In this document: piece by piece, positions 1 through 7,643 of the stretch
Layout of the letters: the number at the start of each line of letters is the position of its first letter
How positions within the stretch are numbered: position 1 is the first letter of the stretch
Origin: Propionibacteriaceae bacterium
GTDB taxonomy: Bacteria; Actinomycetota; Actinomycetes; Propionibacteriales; Propionibacteriaceae
Reading direction: 5' to 3'
NCBI GenBank assembly: GCA_025965155.1
Contig: JAOPXN010000017.1
Location: 58,038 to 122,037, forward strand
DNA: 64,000 nucleotides
Made by a program: the position numbers and the translations under genes
The notes under the pieces: model-generated
The model's input: only the letters and a program-made list of their open reading frames with translations
Databases searched by the model: none
What the model was told of the DNA's origin: nothing

Positions 1-1551
1 TCGACGCTGCTCAAGCTGATGGCCGGGCTGGAGGTGGCGAACAACGGTGAAGCCCGGCTGGCCAAGCAAGCCACCGTTGGCATCTTGATGCAGGAGCCGC
101 CGCTCACCGAGGGCAAGACCGTCCTGGAGAACATCGAGGAGGGGGTGGCCGAGACGAAGGCGCTGATGAACCGCTACAACGACGTCGCCGCGGCCATGGG
201 TGACCCGGACGCCGACTTCGACGCCCTGATGACGGAGATGGGTGAGCTGCAGACCGAGCTCGACCACCGTGACGCGTGGGAGATCGACTCCCAGCTGGAA
301 CAGGCCATGGACGCCCTGCGGTGCCCGCCCCCGGACGCAATCGTTGACGTCCTCTCGGGTGGGGAACGTCGCCGCGTCGCGCTGTGCAAGCTGCTGCTGC
401 AGCAGCCCGACCTCCTGCTGCTCGACGAGCCCACCAACCACCTGGACGCCGAGTCGGTGCACTGGCTGGAAGGCCATCTCAAGAGCTACGCCGGCGCCGT
501 CCTGGCCGTCACCCACGACCGGTACTTCCTCGACAACGTGGCGGAGTGGATCCTCGAGCTGGACCGCGGTCGTACCCACCCGTACGAGGGCAACTACTCG
601 ACCTATCTGGAGACCAAGCGGTCCCGGCTGCAGCTGGAGGGCCGCAAGGACGCCAAGCGCGCCAAGATCTTGGAGCGCGAGCTGGACTGGGTCCGGTCGA
701 GCCCGAAGGCCCGGCAGGCCAAGAACCGGGCCCGGTTGGCCCGCTATGAGGAGCTCGCAGCCGAGGCCGACCGCAACCGCAAGCTCGACTTCGAGGAGAT
801 CAACATTCCGTCGGGCCCGCGGCTGGGCAGCCAGGTCCTGGACGCCGAGAAGGTCGTCAAGGGCTTCGGCGACCGGCTGCTCTTCAACGGTCTGAGCTTC
901 TCGCTCCCGCGCGCCGGCATCGTCGGTGTGGTCGGACCGAACGGTGTCGGCAAGTCCACCCTGTTCCGGATGATCGTCGGCGAGGAGACGCCCGACGACG
1001 GAGCTCTCCGCGTCGGTGAGACCGTGAAGATCTCCTACACCGACCAGAGCCGGTCTGGGCTGGACCCGAAGAAGAACGTCTGGGAGCTGGTCTCCGACGG
1101 CCTGGACTTCATCAAGGTGGGCAACTTCGAGATCCCGTCCCGCGCCTACGTGGCCTCCTTCGGGTTCAAGGGTCCGGACCAGCAGAAGCCGTCCGGCGTT
1201 CTGTCCGGTGGAGAGCGGAACCGGCTGAACCTGGCGCTCACCCTGAAGATGGGCGGCAACACCCTGCTGCTCGACGAGCCGACCAACGACCTGGATGTGG
1301 AGACGCTGCCGTCGCTGGAGGATGCGCTGTTGGAGTTCCCCGGCTGCGCCGTGGTCATCTCCCACGACCGGTGGTTCCTGGACCGGGTCGCCACCCACAT
1401 CCTGGCCTGGGAAGGTGACGACGAGGACCAGGCGCAGTGGTTCTGGTTCGAGGGCAACTTCGCCGACTACGAGGCAAACAAGATCAGCCGCCTCGGCGCC
1501 GAAGCCGCCCGCCCACACCGCGCCACCCACCGCCGCCTAACCCGCGGCTGA
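1..1551 (+). CDS. ettA: Energy-dependent translational throttle protein EttA (ABC-F), 5' truncated
   Basis: Cytosolic ABC-F ATPase that binds the ribosomal E site and gates translation according to energy status. The window opens inside the first Walker A motif (first codons read STLLKLMAG), so the N-terminus lies outside. Seen in order: first signature LSGGERRRVAL (codon ~118), Walker B LLLLDEPTNHLD (~140), the ABC-F linker, second Walker A GPNGVGKST (~313), second signature LSGGERNRL (~401) and LLLDEPTNDLD (~423). The C-terminus RLGAEAARPHRATHRRLTRG is typical of EttA, so the 3' end is complete. There is no membrane domain, as expected for ABC-F. Identification is firm. Confidence 0.95.
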   Translation, partial: STLLKLMAGLEVANNGEARLAKQATVGILMQEPPLTEGKTVLENIEEGVAETKALMNRYNDVAAAMGDPDADFDALMTEMGELQTELDHRDAWEIDSQLEQAMDALRCPPPDAIVDVLSGGERRRVALCKLLLQQPDLLLLDEPTNHLDAESVHWLEGHLKSYAGAVLAVTHDRYFLDNVAEWILELDRGRTHPYEGNYSTYLETKRSRLQLEGRKDAKRAKILERELDWVRSSPKARQAKNRARLARYEELAAEADRNRKLDFEEINIPSGPRLGSQVLDAEKVVKGFGDRLLFNGLSFSLPRAGIVGVVGPNGVGKSTLFRMIVGEETPDDGALRVGETVKISYTDQSRSGLDPKKNVWELVSDGLDFIKVGNFEIPSRAYVASFGFKGPDQQKPSGVLSGGERNRLNLALTLKMGGNTLLLDEPTNDLDVETLPSLEDALLEFPGCAVVISHDRWFLDRVATHILAWEGDDEDQAQWFWFEGNFADYEANKISRLGAEAARPHRATHRRLTRG

Positions 1552-1578
1552 CCCACCCTCACCGCCGAGTAGTCCCAT

Positions 1579-1612
1579 CCTCCGCCCCTCCGTCGGCGTG
1601 TCGCGGCGGAGG
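1579..1612 (+). terminator. Possible hairpin terminator after ettA
   Basis: CCTCCGCC (1579-1586) can pair with GGCGGAGG (1605-1612) across an 18-nt loop, 28 nt after the ettA stop. There is no U-tract. The right arm is part of the tandem repeat that follows, so the pairing may be incidental. Confidence 0.3.
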
Positions 1613-1644
1613 CGGCTAGTGGGCGGAGGCGGCTAGTGGGCGGA
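1605..1644. repeat. 17-bp tandem direct repeat, two copies plus a partial third
   Basis: GGCGGAGGCGGCTAGTG occurs at 1605-1621 and again at 1622-1638 without change, followed by GGCGGA of a third copy. It lies in the 143-nt gap between ettA and the next gene. No function is evident; probably replication slippage. Confidence 0.7.
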
Positions 1645-1694
1645 TGTGACCAGTCGGCGCAGAGGGGGCCGGTGACGGATGGCATGCTCGTCGC

Positions 1695-2150
1695 ATGAGT
1701 GAAGACGTTCCCCGGGACGACCTGCCCCTTTCCGATCACACCACTCCGGCTGGAGTCAGCGACGCAACCGTTGGAGCGCTTGGTCAGCTGTCGGAGGCAC
1801 TGGAGACGGCAGACCGGGCCAGAGGTCACCTGTACGCGTTCCACCAGCTGACCGGCTCGGCGGACATCAAGCTGGCGGAGGCAGTCAGCTCGCTACGGGT
1901 GGCTGGCCACGCCGCCATCGCCGATCGGATCGACAAGGAGCTGGTGGGGCGCAACGTGCTGGCCGGTCGCTGGACCTTCCAGATCGTTGAGGACTACGAC
2001 GACAACTACTGGTCCCTGTTCCGCGACCTGGAGAGGGCCGCCCGCGACGAGCTGGTGGGCGGACGCCGCCACCTGTACGAAGCCCGGCTCAAGCAGGCCG
2101 AGCGGACCCGGGGCGAGGCCGGTCACGAAGCCACCCCGGACGAGCTCTGA
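1695..2150 (+). CDS. Conserved actinobacterial hypothetical protein
   Basis: 151 residues, not assignable to a named family. The first ~30 residues are low-complexity and acidic. The rest is predicted helical, with a Trp/Tyr-rich patch (GRWTFQIVEDYDDNYW, residues ~92-107) that looks like a conserved core, and a charged C-terminus. There is no signal peptide or membrane segment, so it is probably cytosolic. The ATG has no convincing Shine-Dalgarno sequence. It is co-directional with ettA and ends 6 nt from the convergent oxidoreductase. That this is a real gene is inferred from length, codon use and the tight fit between neighbours. Confidence 0.7.
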   Translation: MSEDVPRDDLPLSDHTTPAGVSDATVGALGQLSEALETADRARGHLYAFHQLTGSADIKLAEAVSSLRVAGHAAIADRIDKELVGRNVLAGRWTFQIVEDYDDNYWSLFRDLERAARDELVGGRRHLYEARLKQAERTRGEAGHEATPDEL

Positions 2151-2156
2151 GCCGGC

Positions 2157-4964
2157 TCAGCGCTTGATCGACTGGGCCAGCAGCTCGGCCAGGGTGATCG
2201 CCTGCCGGTCCGCCAGCTCCGCGAGCTGGGTACGGCAGGAGAACCCGTCGGCCAGCACAGTCGCGTCGGGGTGCGCAGCGACCGCCGGCAGCAGGTCGTG
2301 CTCGGCCACCTTGACCGACACGTCGTAGTGGCCCTTCTCGACGCCGAAGTTGCCGGCAAGGCCGCAGCAGCCACCGACGGTGGTCACGGTGGCGCCGGTG
2401 GACTTCAGCAGGGCCGCGTCGGCCTGCCAGCCGATCACCGAAGCATGGTGACAGTGCGGCTGGGCCACCAGCTCGACGCCGCTGAGGTCTGGCGCCTGCC
2501 ACCCGTCGGTCCGGCGGAGCAGCTCCGCCAGGGTGAACACGCCGGCCGCCACCTCGGCCACCCGCGGGTCGTCCAGCAGCTCCGGCGCGTCGCTGCGCCA
2601 CACGGCCAGGCAGGACGGCTCAAGACCGACGATCGGCGTACCGGCGGCGACGTGCGGGTGCAGCTGGTCGAGGCTGGCGCGCAGCTGGCGGCGTGCGCCG
2701 TCCAGCTGCCCGGTGCTGATCCAGGTCAGTCCGCAGCAGGCCGACCGTTCCAGGAACTGCGGCGCGTAGCCGGCGGCCTCCAGGACGGCCACCACCGCCT
2801 CGACGCCGCGGCCGGTGAAGCAGTCGGAGAACGAGTCCACCCAGATGATCACCGGCTGGCCGGGCCGCTCCGGCAGCGCCACCCGGCGGCTCGCCGCCAG
2901 TCCGGCGAACTTGGGCAGTGAGCGACGCTGGTCCACCCCGGCACTCCACCGGACGATCGAGCGGAGTCCCGGCATCGAGGTAGTGAAGTTGATCAAGGAC
3001 GCCAGGCCGCGGACCCGGGTGATCAGGCGGCCCCACCGGGGCAGCCAGCCCAGCGCGTAGTGGCTGCGGGGGCGGATCTTCCCCCGGTACGTGTGGTCCA
3101 GCACCTGTGACTTGTACGCCGCCATGTCGATCCCGGTCGGGCAGTCACGGGCACATCCCTTGCAGGACAGACAAAGATCCAGAGCCTCGTGCACGGCCGG
3201 TGACTTCCAGCCGAGCTGGATCACCTCACCGTTGATCATCTCCTGCAGCACCCGGGCCCGGCCGCGAGTCGAGTCCTTCTCCTCCCGCGTGGCCTGGTAC
3301 GACGGACACATCACGCCCAGTCCGGGGGTGTTGTTGGCCAGGCACTTGCCGACTCCGGAGCACTTGTGGACTTCGGCGGCGAAGTGGCTGGTGTCCTGGA
3401 CCGCGGCGGCGCGTACGTCGGCGTCCACCGGTCGGGGGTCCACCAGGACGCCGGGGTTGAGCAGGTTGTCCGGGTCGAACGCGGCCTTGACCTCGGCGAA
3501 GACACCGAGCGCCTCGGGCGAGTACATCGCCGACAGCAGTTCAGAGCGTGCCCGTCCGTCACCGTGTTCGCCCGACATCGAGCCGCCATAGCCGGCGACC
3601 AGCGCAGCCGCCCGTTCCACGAAGGACCGGTAGACCTTGGTGCCGCCCGGCTCGGTCAGCGGGAAGTCGATCCGGAGGTGTACGCAGCCGTCGCCGAAGT
3701 GCCCGTACGGCAGCCCGTCCAGCCCATGCTCGGTGAGCAGCGCGTCCAGGTCGCGCAGGTAGGCCCCGAGGTGCTGCGGCGGGACGGCGGAGTCCTCCCA
3801 TCCCGGGTACGCGGGACGGGAGAGGCTGACCCCGGCCAGGCCTGCGCCGTCCTCGCGGATCTTCCACAGCGCCAGGGCCTGGATCGGGTCATCGACCACC
3901 CAGCCGTCCAGCGCCGCCGCGTCGGCCAGCAGCGCATCGGCGCGCAGCCGTACCTCAGCCGGGTCGTCGCCGACCAGCTCCACGAACACCCAGCCGTCAC
4001 CCCGCGGCAGCGGCGGCACGGCGGCGTCACCCTTGGAGCGGCGGACGACGTCGACGATCCGACGGTCCAGCCCTTCGCAGGCGGTCGGGGAGTGCTTCAG
4101 GATCAGCGGTGCGGCGTCCGCCGCGTCGGGCATGGTCGGGTAGCCGAGGGCGATCATCGTCTTGTACGGCGCGTCGGCCACCAGCCGTACCGTGGCGCCG
4201 AGGATCACGGCCAGGGTGCCCTCGGTACCGGCCAGAAACTTGGCCACGTTGAAGCGGTTCTCCGGCAGCAGATGCTCCAGGCTGTAGCCGGATACCTGCC
4301 GGCCGAACCTCCCGAACTCGGTACGGATGGTGCCCAGATGGCTCTTCACCACCCCGGACAGCGCGTGCAGGCTGGCGGAGTCGTCGGTCCGGTTGGTGCC
4401 ATCGAGCAACAGCCGCTCGCCCGAGCCGGTGACCACGTCGAGCGCCACCACGTTGTCGGCGGTCTTGCCGAACCCGAGGGCCCGCGGGCCGCAGGCGTTG
4501 TTGCCGATCATCCCGCCGATGGTGCACCGGGTATGGGTAGAGGGGTCGGGTCCGAAGCGCAGCCCGTACGGGGCGGCGACCGCCTGCAGCGACGCCTGGA
4601 CCACGCCCGGCTCGACGACGGCCGTGCGAGCCTCGGGGTCAAGGACGCCGATCCGGTTCAGGTACCGGGAGGTGTCCAGGATCAGGCCGGGCCCGACAGC
4701 GTTGCCTGCGCAGGAGGTGCCGGCCCCGCGGGTGGTGACCGGCATCCCGACCGCCCGCGCCGCGTCCAGCACGGCGAGCGTCTCGTCGACGTCGCGTGGC
4801 TGCGCGACCGCCTTGGGCACAACCCGATACAGGGAGGCGTCGGAGGAGTACATGGCCCGCGTCAGCTTGCGGCTGTCGAGCACGTGACCCACGCCGCGGC
4901 GCTTCAGCTGCAGGCTGAGCTCGGCGGTGGGGGAGGAGAGGGCGATGTCACTGATCATGGGCAC
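2157..4964 (-). CDS. FAD-linked oxidoreductase with 4Fe-4S and CCG domains (D-lactate/2-hydroxyacid dehydrogenase type)
   Basis: A 935-residue fused enzyme. The N-terminal half is a PCMH-type FAD-binding domain (TTRGAGTSCAGNAVGPG near residue 80; IGGMIGNNACGPRALGFGK near 155) followed by an FAD-oxidase C domain. Then come Fe-S ligands (HKCSGVGKC near 540; CLSCKGCARDCP near 600) and two CCG motifs (ACCGLTW near 745; GGCCGLAGNFG near 865), like heterodisulfide reductase D and GlpC. This architecture oxidises a D-2-hydroxy acid such as D-lactate and passes electrons through Fe-S centres to the respiratory chain. The exact substrate cannot be read from sequence. The start is ambiguous: GTG at 4964 or ATG at 4958, neither with a clear Shine-Dalgarno. 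The gene follows the repeat patch at 5044-5165. Confidence 0.88.
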   Translation of the reverse strand: MPMISDIALSSPTAELSLQLKRRGVGHVLDSRKLTRAMYSSDASLYRVVPKAVAQPRDVDETLAVLDAARAVGMPVTTRGAGTSCAGNAVGPGLILDTSRYLNRIGVLDPEARTAVVEPGVVQASLQAVAAPYGLRFGPDPSTHTRCTIGGMIGNNACGPRALGFGKTADNVVALDVVTGSGERLLLDGTNRTDDSASLHALSGVVKSHLGTIRTEFGRFGRQVSGYSLEHLLPENRFNVAKFLAGTEGTLAVILGATVRLVADAPYKTMIALGYPTMPDAADAAPLILKHSPTACEGLDRRIVDVVRRSKGDAAVPPLPRGDGWVFVELVGDDPAEVRLRADALLADAAALDGWVVDDPIQALALWKIREDGAGLAGVSLSRPAYPGWEDSAVPPQHLGAYLRDLDALLTEHGLDGLPYGHFGDGCVHLRIDFPLTEPGGTKVYRSFVERAAALVAGYGGSMSGEHGDGRARSELLSAMYSPEALGVFAEVKAAFDPDNLLNPGVLVDPRPVDADVRAAAVQDTSHFAAEVHKCSGVGKCLANNTPGLGVMCPSYQATREEKDSTRGRARVLQEMINGEVIQLGWKSPAVHEALDLCLSCKGCARDCPTGIDMAAYKSQVLDHTYRGKIRPRSHYALGWLPRWGRLITRVRGLASLINFTTSMPGLRSIVRWSAGVDQRRSLPKFAGLAASRRVALPERPGQPVIIWVDSFSDCFTGRGVEAVVAVLEAAGYAPQFLERSACCGLTWISTGQLDGARRQLRASLDQLHPHVAAGTPIVGLEPSCLAVWRSDAPELLDDPRVAEVAAGVFTLAELLRRTDGWQAPDLSGVELVAQPHCHHASVIGWQADAALLKSTGATVTTVGGCCGLAGNFGVEKGHYDVSVKVAEHDLLPAVAAHPDATVLADGFSCRTQLAELADRQAITLAELLAQSIKR

Positions 4965-5043
4965 CGACGATGCTAGCCAGTGCCGCCAATCCCACCCGCC
5001 CCGGCCAGACTGTGGGCACCCCGGGCGGTGGGTGGGGCTTGTT

Positions 5044-5165
5044 GGTTTCCCACGTGTACGTGGGAGACCGCTACTTCACCCACGACATAACCTGTGGGGA
5101 GTACCAAATTCCCACGTACACGTGGGAAACCAGCACACTCCACCCGCGACATACCGATGGGGGAG
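5044..5165. repeat. Palindromic repeat patch: two ~55-bp direct repeats carrying mirror hairpins
   Basis: Two related units begin at 5048 and 5110. Each starts with a 16-bp near-palindrome (CCCACGTGTACGTGGG in the first, its reverse complement CCCACGTACACGTGGG in the second), then ACTYCACCC-CGACATA and a G-run ending in GGGGAG. The 22 bp at 5044-5065 are the exact reverse complement of 5110-5131, so the patch can fold as one long stem or as two hairpins. A further GTCGTGGGTG (5173-5182) mirrors CACCCACGAC (5077-5086). It lies downstream of marR and upstream of the oxidoreductase. Confidence 0.85.
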
Positions 5166-5182
5166 CGCGAAGGTCGTGGGTG

Positions 5183-5644
5183 CTAGGGGGTGTCGACGTT
5201 CAGGACGGCGCCGAACGCGCGGCCGATGGCTGCGTAGTCGTCCGGGCCGGCGGCCTCGACGAAGTTGCGGCGGACTGCCTCGACATGGCTCGGGGCGGCG
5301 GTCTTGAGGAGCTCGTACCCGTGCGGGGTGAGCTCGGCCCAGACGCCGCGACGGTCGGTCGGGCAGGTACGTCGGACCACCAGGTCCTCTTTCTCCATCC
5401 GGGCGATCGTGTGGGTCAGCCGGGACCGGGACTGGTGCACCGCCTCGGCCAGCTCCGACATCCGGATCCGGTGGTCCGGCACCTCCTCCAGGCAGACCAG
5501 GATCTCGTACTCCGCCAGGTCGATGCCGAACTCGCGGAGGTCGGCGTCCAGCCGCTCGGTCAGCCGTGCGCTGCCGAGGAGGTAGGTACGCCATACCCGT
5601 TGCTGCTCCTTGCTGAGCCACTGTGGCGCCACCGTCTGCTGCAT
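5183..5644 (-). CDS. MarR-family transcriptional regulator
   Basis: 153 residues with the MarR winged-helix fold: dimerisation helices at both ends and a DNA-binding core at residues ~60-104 (MSELAEAVHQSRSRLTHTIA recognition region, then the wing with the conserved D-R around DRRG at 97-100). MarR proteins are dimeric repressors released by small ligands or oxidation; no redox-type cysteine is obvious here. It is divergent from yceI with a 96-bp gap holding two GTTGA-N4-TCAAC palindromes, which suggests it represses yceI and itself. The ATG start is the only reasonable one. The ligand is unknown. Confidence 0.9.
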   Translation of the reverse strand: MQQTVAPQWLSKEQQRVWRTYLLGSARLTERLDADLREFGIDLAEYEILVCLEEVPDHRIRMSELAEAVHQSRSRLTHTIARMEKEDLVVRRTCPTDRRGVWAELTPHGYELLKTAAPSHVEAVRRNFVEAAGPDDYAAIGRAFGAVLNVDTP

Positions 5645-5666
5645 GTCTCAAGGATACGGCGAGACA

Positions 5667-5719
5667 GTTGACAATTCAACCGTATCTCACTAGTCTCGGA
5701 GGAAAGTTGAAAAGTCAAC
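5667..5719. promoter_or_regulatory. Two copies of a palindromic operator, GTTGA-N4-TCAAC, between marR and yceI
   Basis: Copy 1 is GTTGA CAAT TCAAC (5667-5680) and copy 2 is GTTGA AAAG TCAAC (5706-5719), centres 39 bp apart. An outer inverted repeat GATACGG/CCGTATC flanks copy 1. Size and symmetry suit a MarR dimer. Duplication within a divergent intergenic region points to autoregulation plus control of yceI (inference). Confidence 0.65.
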
Positions 5720-5740
5720 GACAACGCCAAGGAGACACCA

Positions 5741-6289
5741 ATGACGCAAGAGCTTGAGGCAACCGGCCTGGTCGCCGGCACCTGGACGATCGACCCTGTG
5801 CACTCCGAGATCAGCTTCACCGTGCGCCACCTGATGAGCAAGGTGCGCGGCAGCTTCGCCGACTTCGCCGGCGAGATCATCACCACCGAGAACCCGCTGG
5901 AGTCCAGCATCAACGTGACCATCAAGAGCGCGTCGATCTCCACGAACAACGAGCAGCGTGACGCCCATCTGCGCTCGGCCGACTTCTTCCACCCCGAGAA
6001 CGGCGGCGAGCTGACGTTCGCCAGCACGGGCATCTCCGAGAGTGGCGACGGCTACGTCATCGCCGGTGACCTCACCATCAACGGCGTAACCCGCCCGGTC
6101 GAGCTGGCGGCGGAGTTCCTCGGTGTCGCCACCGACGCCTACGGCAGCCTGCGTGTCGGGGCGGAAGCCACCACCGAGATCAGCCGCAAGGACTTCAACG
6201 TCGACTTCAACGTCCCGCTCGAGGGCGGCAAGCTGCTGATCGGCGACAAGATCTCCATCAGCCTCGCAGTGGAGGCCGTCCAGGCCTAA
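5741..6289 (+). CDS. YceI-family lipocalin-like protein
   Basis: 182 residues matching the YceI fold from end to end: TWTIDPVHSEISFTVRHLM at the N-terminus, FADFAGEI, and the ADFF-x-EN block (SADFFHPENGGELTF) near residue 85. YceI proteins are beta-barrels that bind isoprenoid or amphiphilic ligands. There is no signal peptide, so this is a cytoplasmic actinobacterial form. AAGGAG at 5729-5734 is a strong ribosome binding site for ATG 5741. Regulation by the divergent MarR protein is likely. The ligand is not predictable. Confidence 0.9.
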   Translation: MTQELEATGLVAGTWTIDPVHSEISFTVRHLMSKVRGSFADFAGEIITTENPLESSINVTIKSASISTNNEQRDAHLRSADFFHPENGGELTFASTGISESGDGYVIAGDLTINGVTRPVELAAEFLGVATDAYGSLRVGAEATTEISRKDFNVDFNVPLEGGKLLIGDKISISLAVEAVQA

Positions 6290-6308
6290 CGCAAGACCCG
6301 CATCTCCA

Positions 6309-6347
6309 TACGCCGCCCGCCGGACTCCGGTCCGACCGGGCGGCGTA
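6309..6347 (+). terminator. GC-rich hairpin terminator after yceI
   Basis: TACGCCGCCCG (6309-6319) pairs perfectly with CGGGCGGCGTA (6337-6347), giving an 11-bp stem 20 nt after the yceI stop. There is no T-run, as is common in high-GC actinobacteria. Confidence 0.65.
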
Positions 6348-6418
6348 CTGCGTTCCAGACCACTGCCCGGACTCGATCCTGAGCCCCTCGCGCCATTGAG
6401 AACCGATGTACGCTTGGG

Positions 6419-6436
6419 TTACCTACTGGTGAGTAA
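6419..6436. promoter_or_regulatory. Imperfect palindrome TTACctactggtgaGTAA upstream of the acyl-CoA dehydrogenase
   Basis: The 18-bp element reads TTAC-N10-GTAA with further symmetry (AC..GT inside) and ends 25 nt before the start codon. TetR-family regulators of fatty-acid genes often use symmetric TTAC/GTAA-edged operators of this size. No regulator gene is adjacent, so the protein that binds is unknown. Confidence 0.4.
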
Positions 6437-6461
6437 CAAAGGACCGAAGGACCGGGACGCG

Positions 6462-7607
6462 ATGAAGCGGACACTGTTCGACTCAGATCACGAGGCATTC
6501 CGCGACAGTTGCCGCACCTTTGTCGACCGCGAGCTGAGGCCCAACCAGGAGAAGCACATCGCGAACCACGAGTTCGGTCGGGACATGTGGCTGGCCATGG
6601 GCAAGCGCGACCTGCTCGGGCTGAACATCCCTGCCGAGTACGGCGGCGCCGGCGTCGATGATCCGCGCTTCTCCCTGGTGCTGGCCGAGGAGCTCTCCAA
6701 GCTGGCCTTCGCCTACTCCTCCTGTGTCGGCATCCACTCCGACTGCGTGGCGCCGTACCTGGTGGACCTGTGCACCGAGGAGCAGAAACAACGCTGGCTG
6801 CCGAAGTTCTGCACCGGGGAGCTGATCACCGCCATCGGGATGACCGAGCCGTCGGGCGGATCGGATCTGGCCGCGCTGCGGACTACCGCGGTCCGCGACG
6901 GGGACGACTGGATCCTCAACGGCTCCAAGACCTTCATCACCAACGGCTACTCAGCCGACCTGGTCATCGTCGCCGCCCGCACCAGCCCGGAGAAGAAGTC
7001 GCACGGCATCACCCTGTTCGCGGTCGAGGCCGGCATGCCCGGCTTTGAGCGGGGCCGGAAGCTGGACAAGATCGGTCAGCCAGAGTCGGACACCGCCGAG
7101 CTGTTCTTCGCCGACGTACGGCTGCCGGCCGGCAACGTCATCGGGGAGGTCGACCAGGGCTTCATCTACATGATGCAGCGGCTGGTCGCCGAGCGGATCG
7201 GGGCTGCGGTGAACAACCTGGCCCACGTCAGGCAGATCCTGGCCGAGACCATCGAGTACGTGAAGCAGCGCACCGCCTTCGGCCAGCCGATCGGCAGCTT
7301 CCAGGCCAACAAGTTCAAGCTCGCCGAGCTGGTCACCAGCTGTGAGGTGGCCCAGGCCTTCATCGACGCCTGCATAGTGGAACAGGTGGCCGGCACTCTG
7401 ACTGCCGTCGACGCCGCCAAGGCCAAGTGGTGGAGCGCCCAGGTGCAGAACGACGTTCTGGACGCTTGCGTCCAGCTGTACGGCGGCTACGGCTACATGA
7501 ACGAGTACCGGGTGGCCCGCGCCTGGGCCGACGCCCGGGTGGCGAAGATCTGGGCCGGGTCGAACGAGATCATGAAAGAGCTCATCGGCCGCGACCTCGG
7601 CCTTTAA
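6462..7607 (+). CDS. Acyl-CoA dehydrogenase (long-chain/isovaleryl-like)
   Basis: 381 residues from ATG 6462 (MKRTLFDSDHEAF). The in-frame ATG at 6396 would add a leader crossing the putative operator, so the later start is preferred. The FAD enzyme makes the trans-2-enoyl-CoA in beta-oxidation. Seen: IGMTEPSGGSD (FAD/substrate loop, ~125-135), VKQRTAFGQPIGSFQ and the C-terminal WAGSNEIMKELIGR. The usual catalytic Glu of medium-chain enzymes is absent from the C-terminal motif; E244 in VAERIG sits in the helix-G position used by long-chain and isovaleryl-CoA dehydrogenases. It lies 36 nt upstream of the thiolase, so probably co-transcribed. Confidence 0.9.
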   Translation: MKRTLFDSDHEAFRDSCRTFVDRELRPNQEKHIANHEFGRDMWLAMGKRDLLGLNIPAEYGGAGVDDPRFSLVLAEELSKLAFAYSSCVGIHSDCVAPYLVDLCTEEQKQRWLPKFCTGELITAIGMTEPSGGSDLAALRTTAVRDGDDWILNGSKTFITNGYSADLVIVAARTSPEKKSHGITLFAVEAGMPGFERGRKLDKIGQPESDTAELFFADVRLPAGNVIGEVDQGFIYMMQRLVAERIGAAVNNLAHVRQILAETIEYVKQRTAFGQPIGSFQANKFKLAELVTSCEVAQAFIDACIVEQVAGTLTAVDAAKAKWWSAQVQNDVLDACVQLYGGYGYMNEYRVARAWADARVAKIWAGSNEIMKELIGRDLGL

Positions 7608-7643
7608 TGTTCACCGCGCTCGCACTGAGCATAAGGAAATCCC

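Noticed and set aside
3366..4976. Open frame of 536 codons on the plus strand opposite the FAD/Fe-S oxidoreductase
   Set aside because: The minus-strand protein carries complete FAD and Fe-S motifs; the opposite frame is Gly/Arg/His-rich without domains.
7447..7458. Possible LexA box GAAC-GAC-GTTC
   Set aside because: The spacer is 3 nt, not 4, and it lies within the acyl-CoA dehydrogenase coding region.
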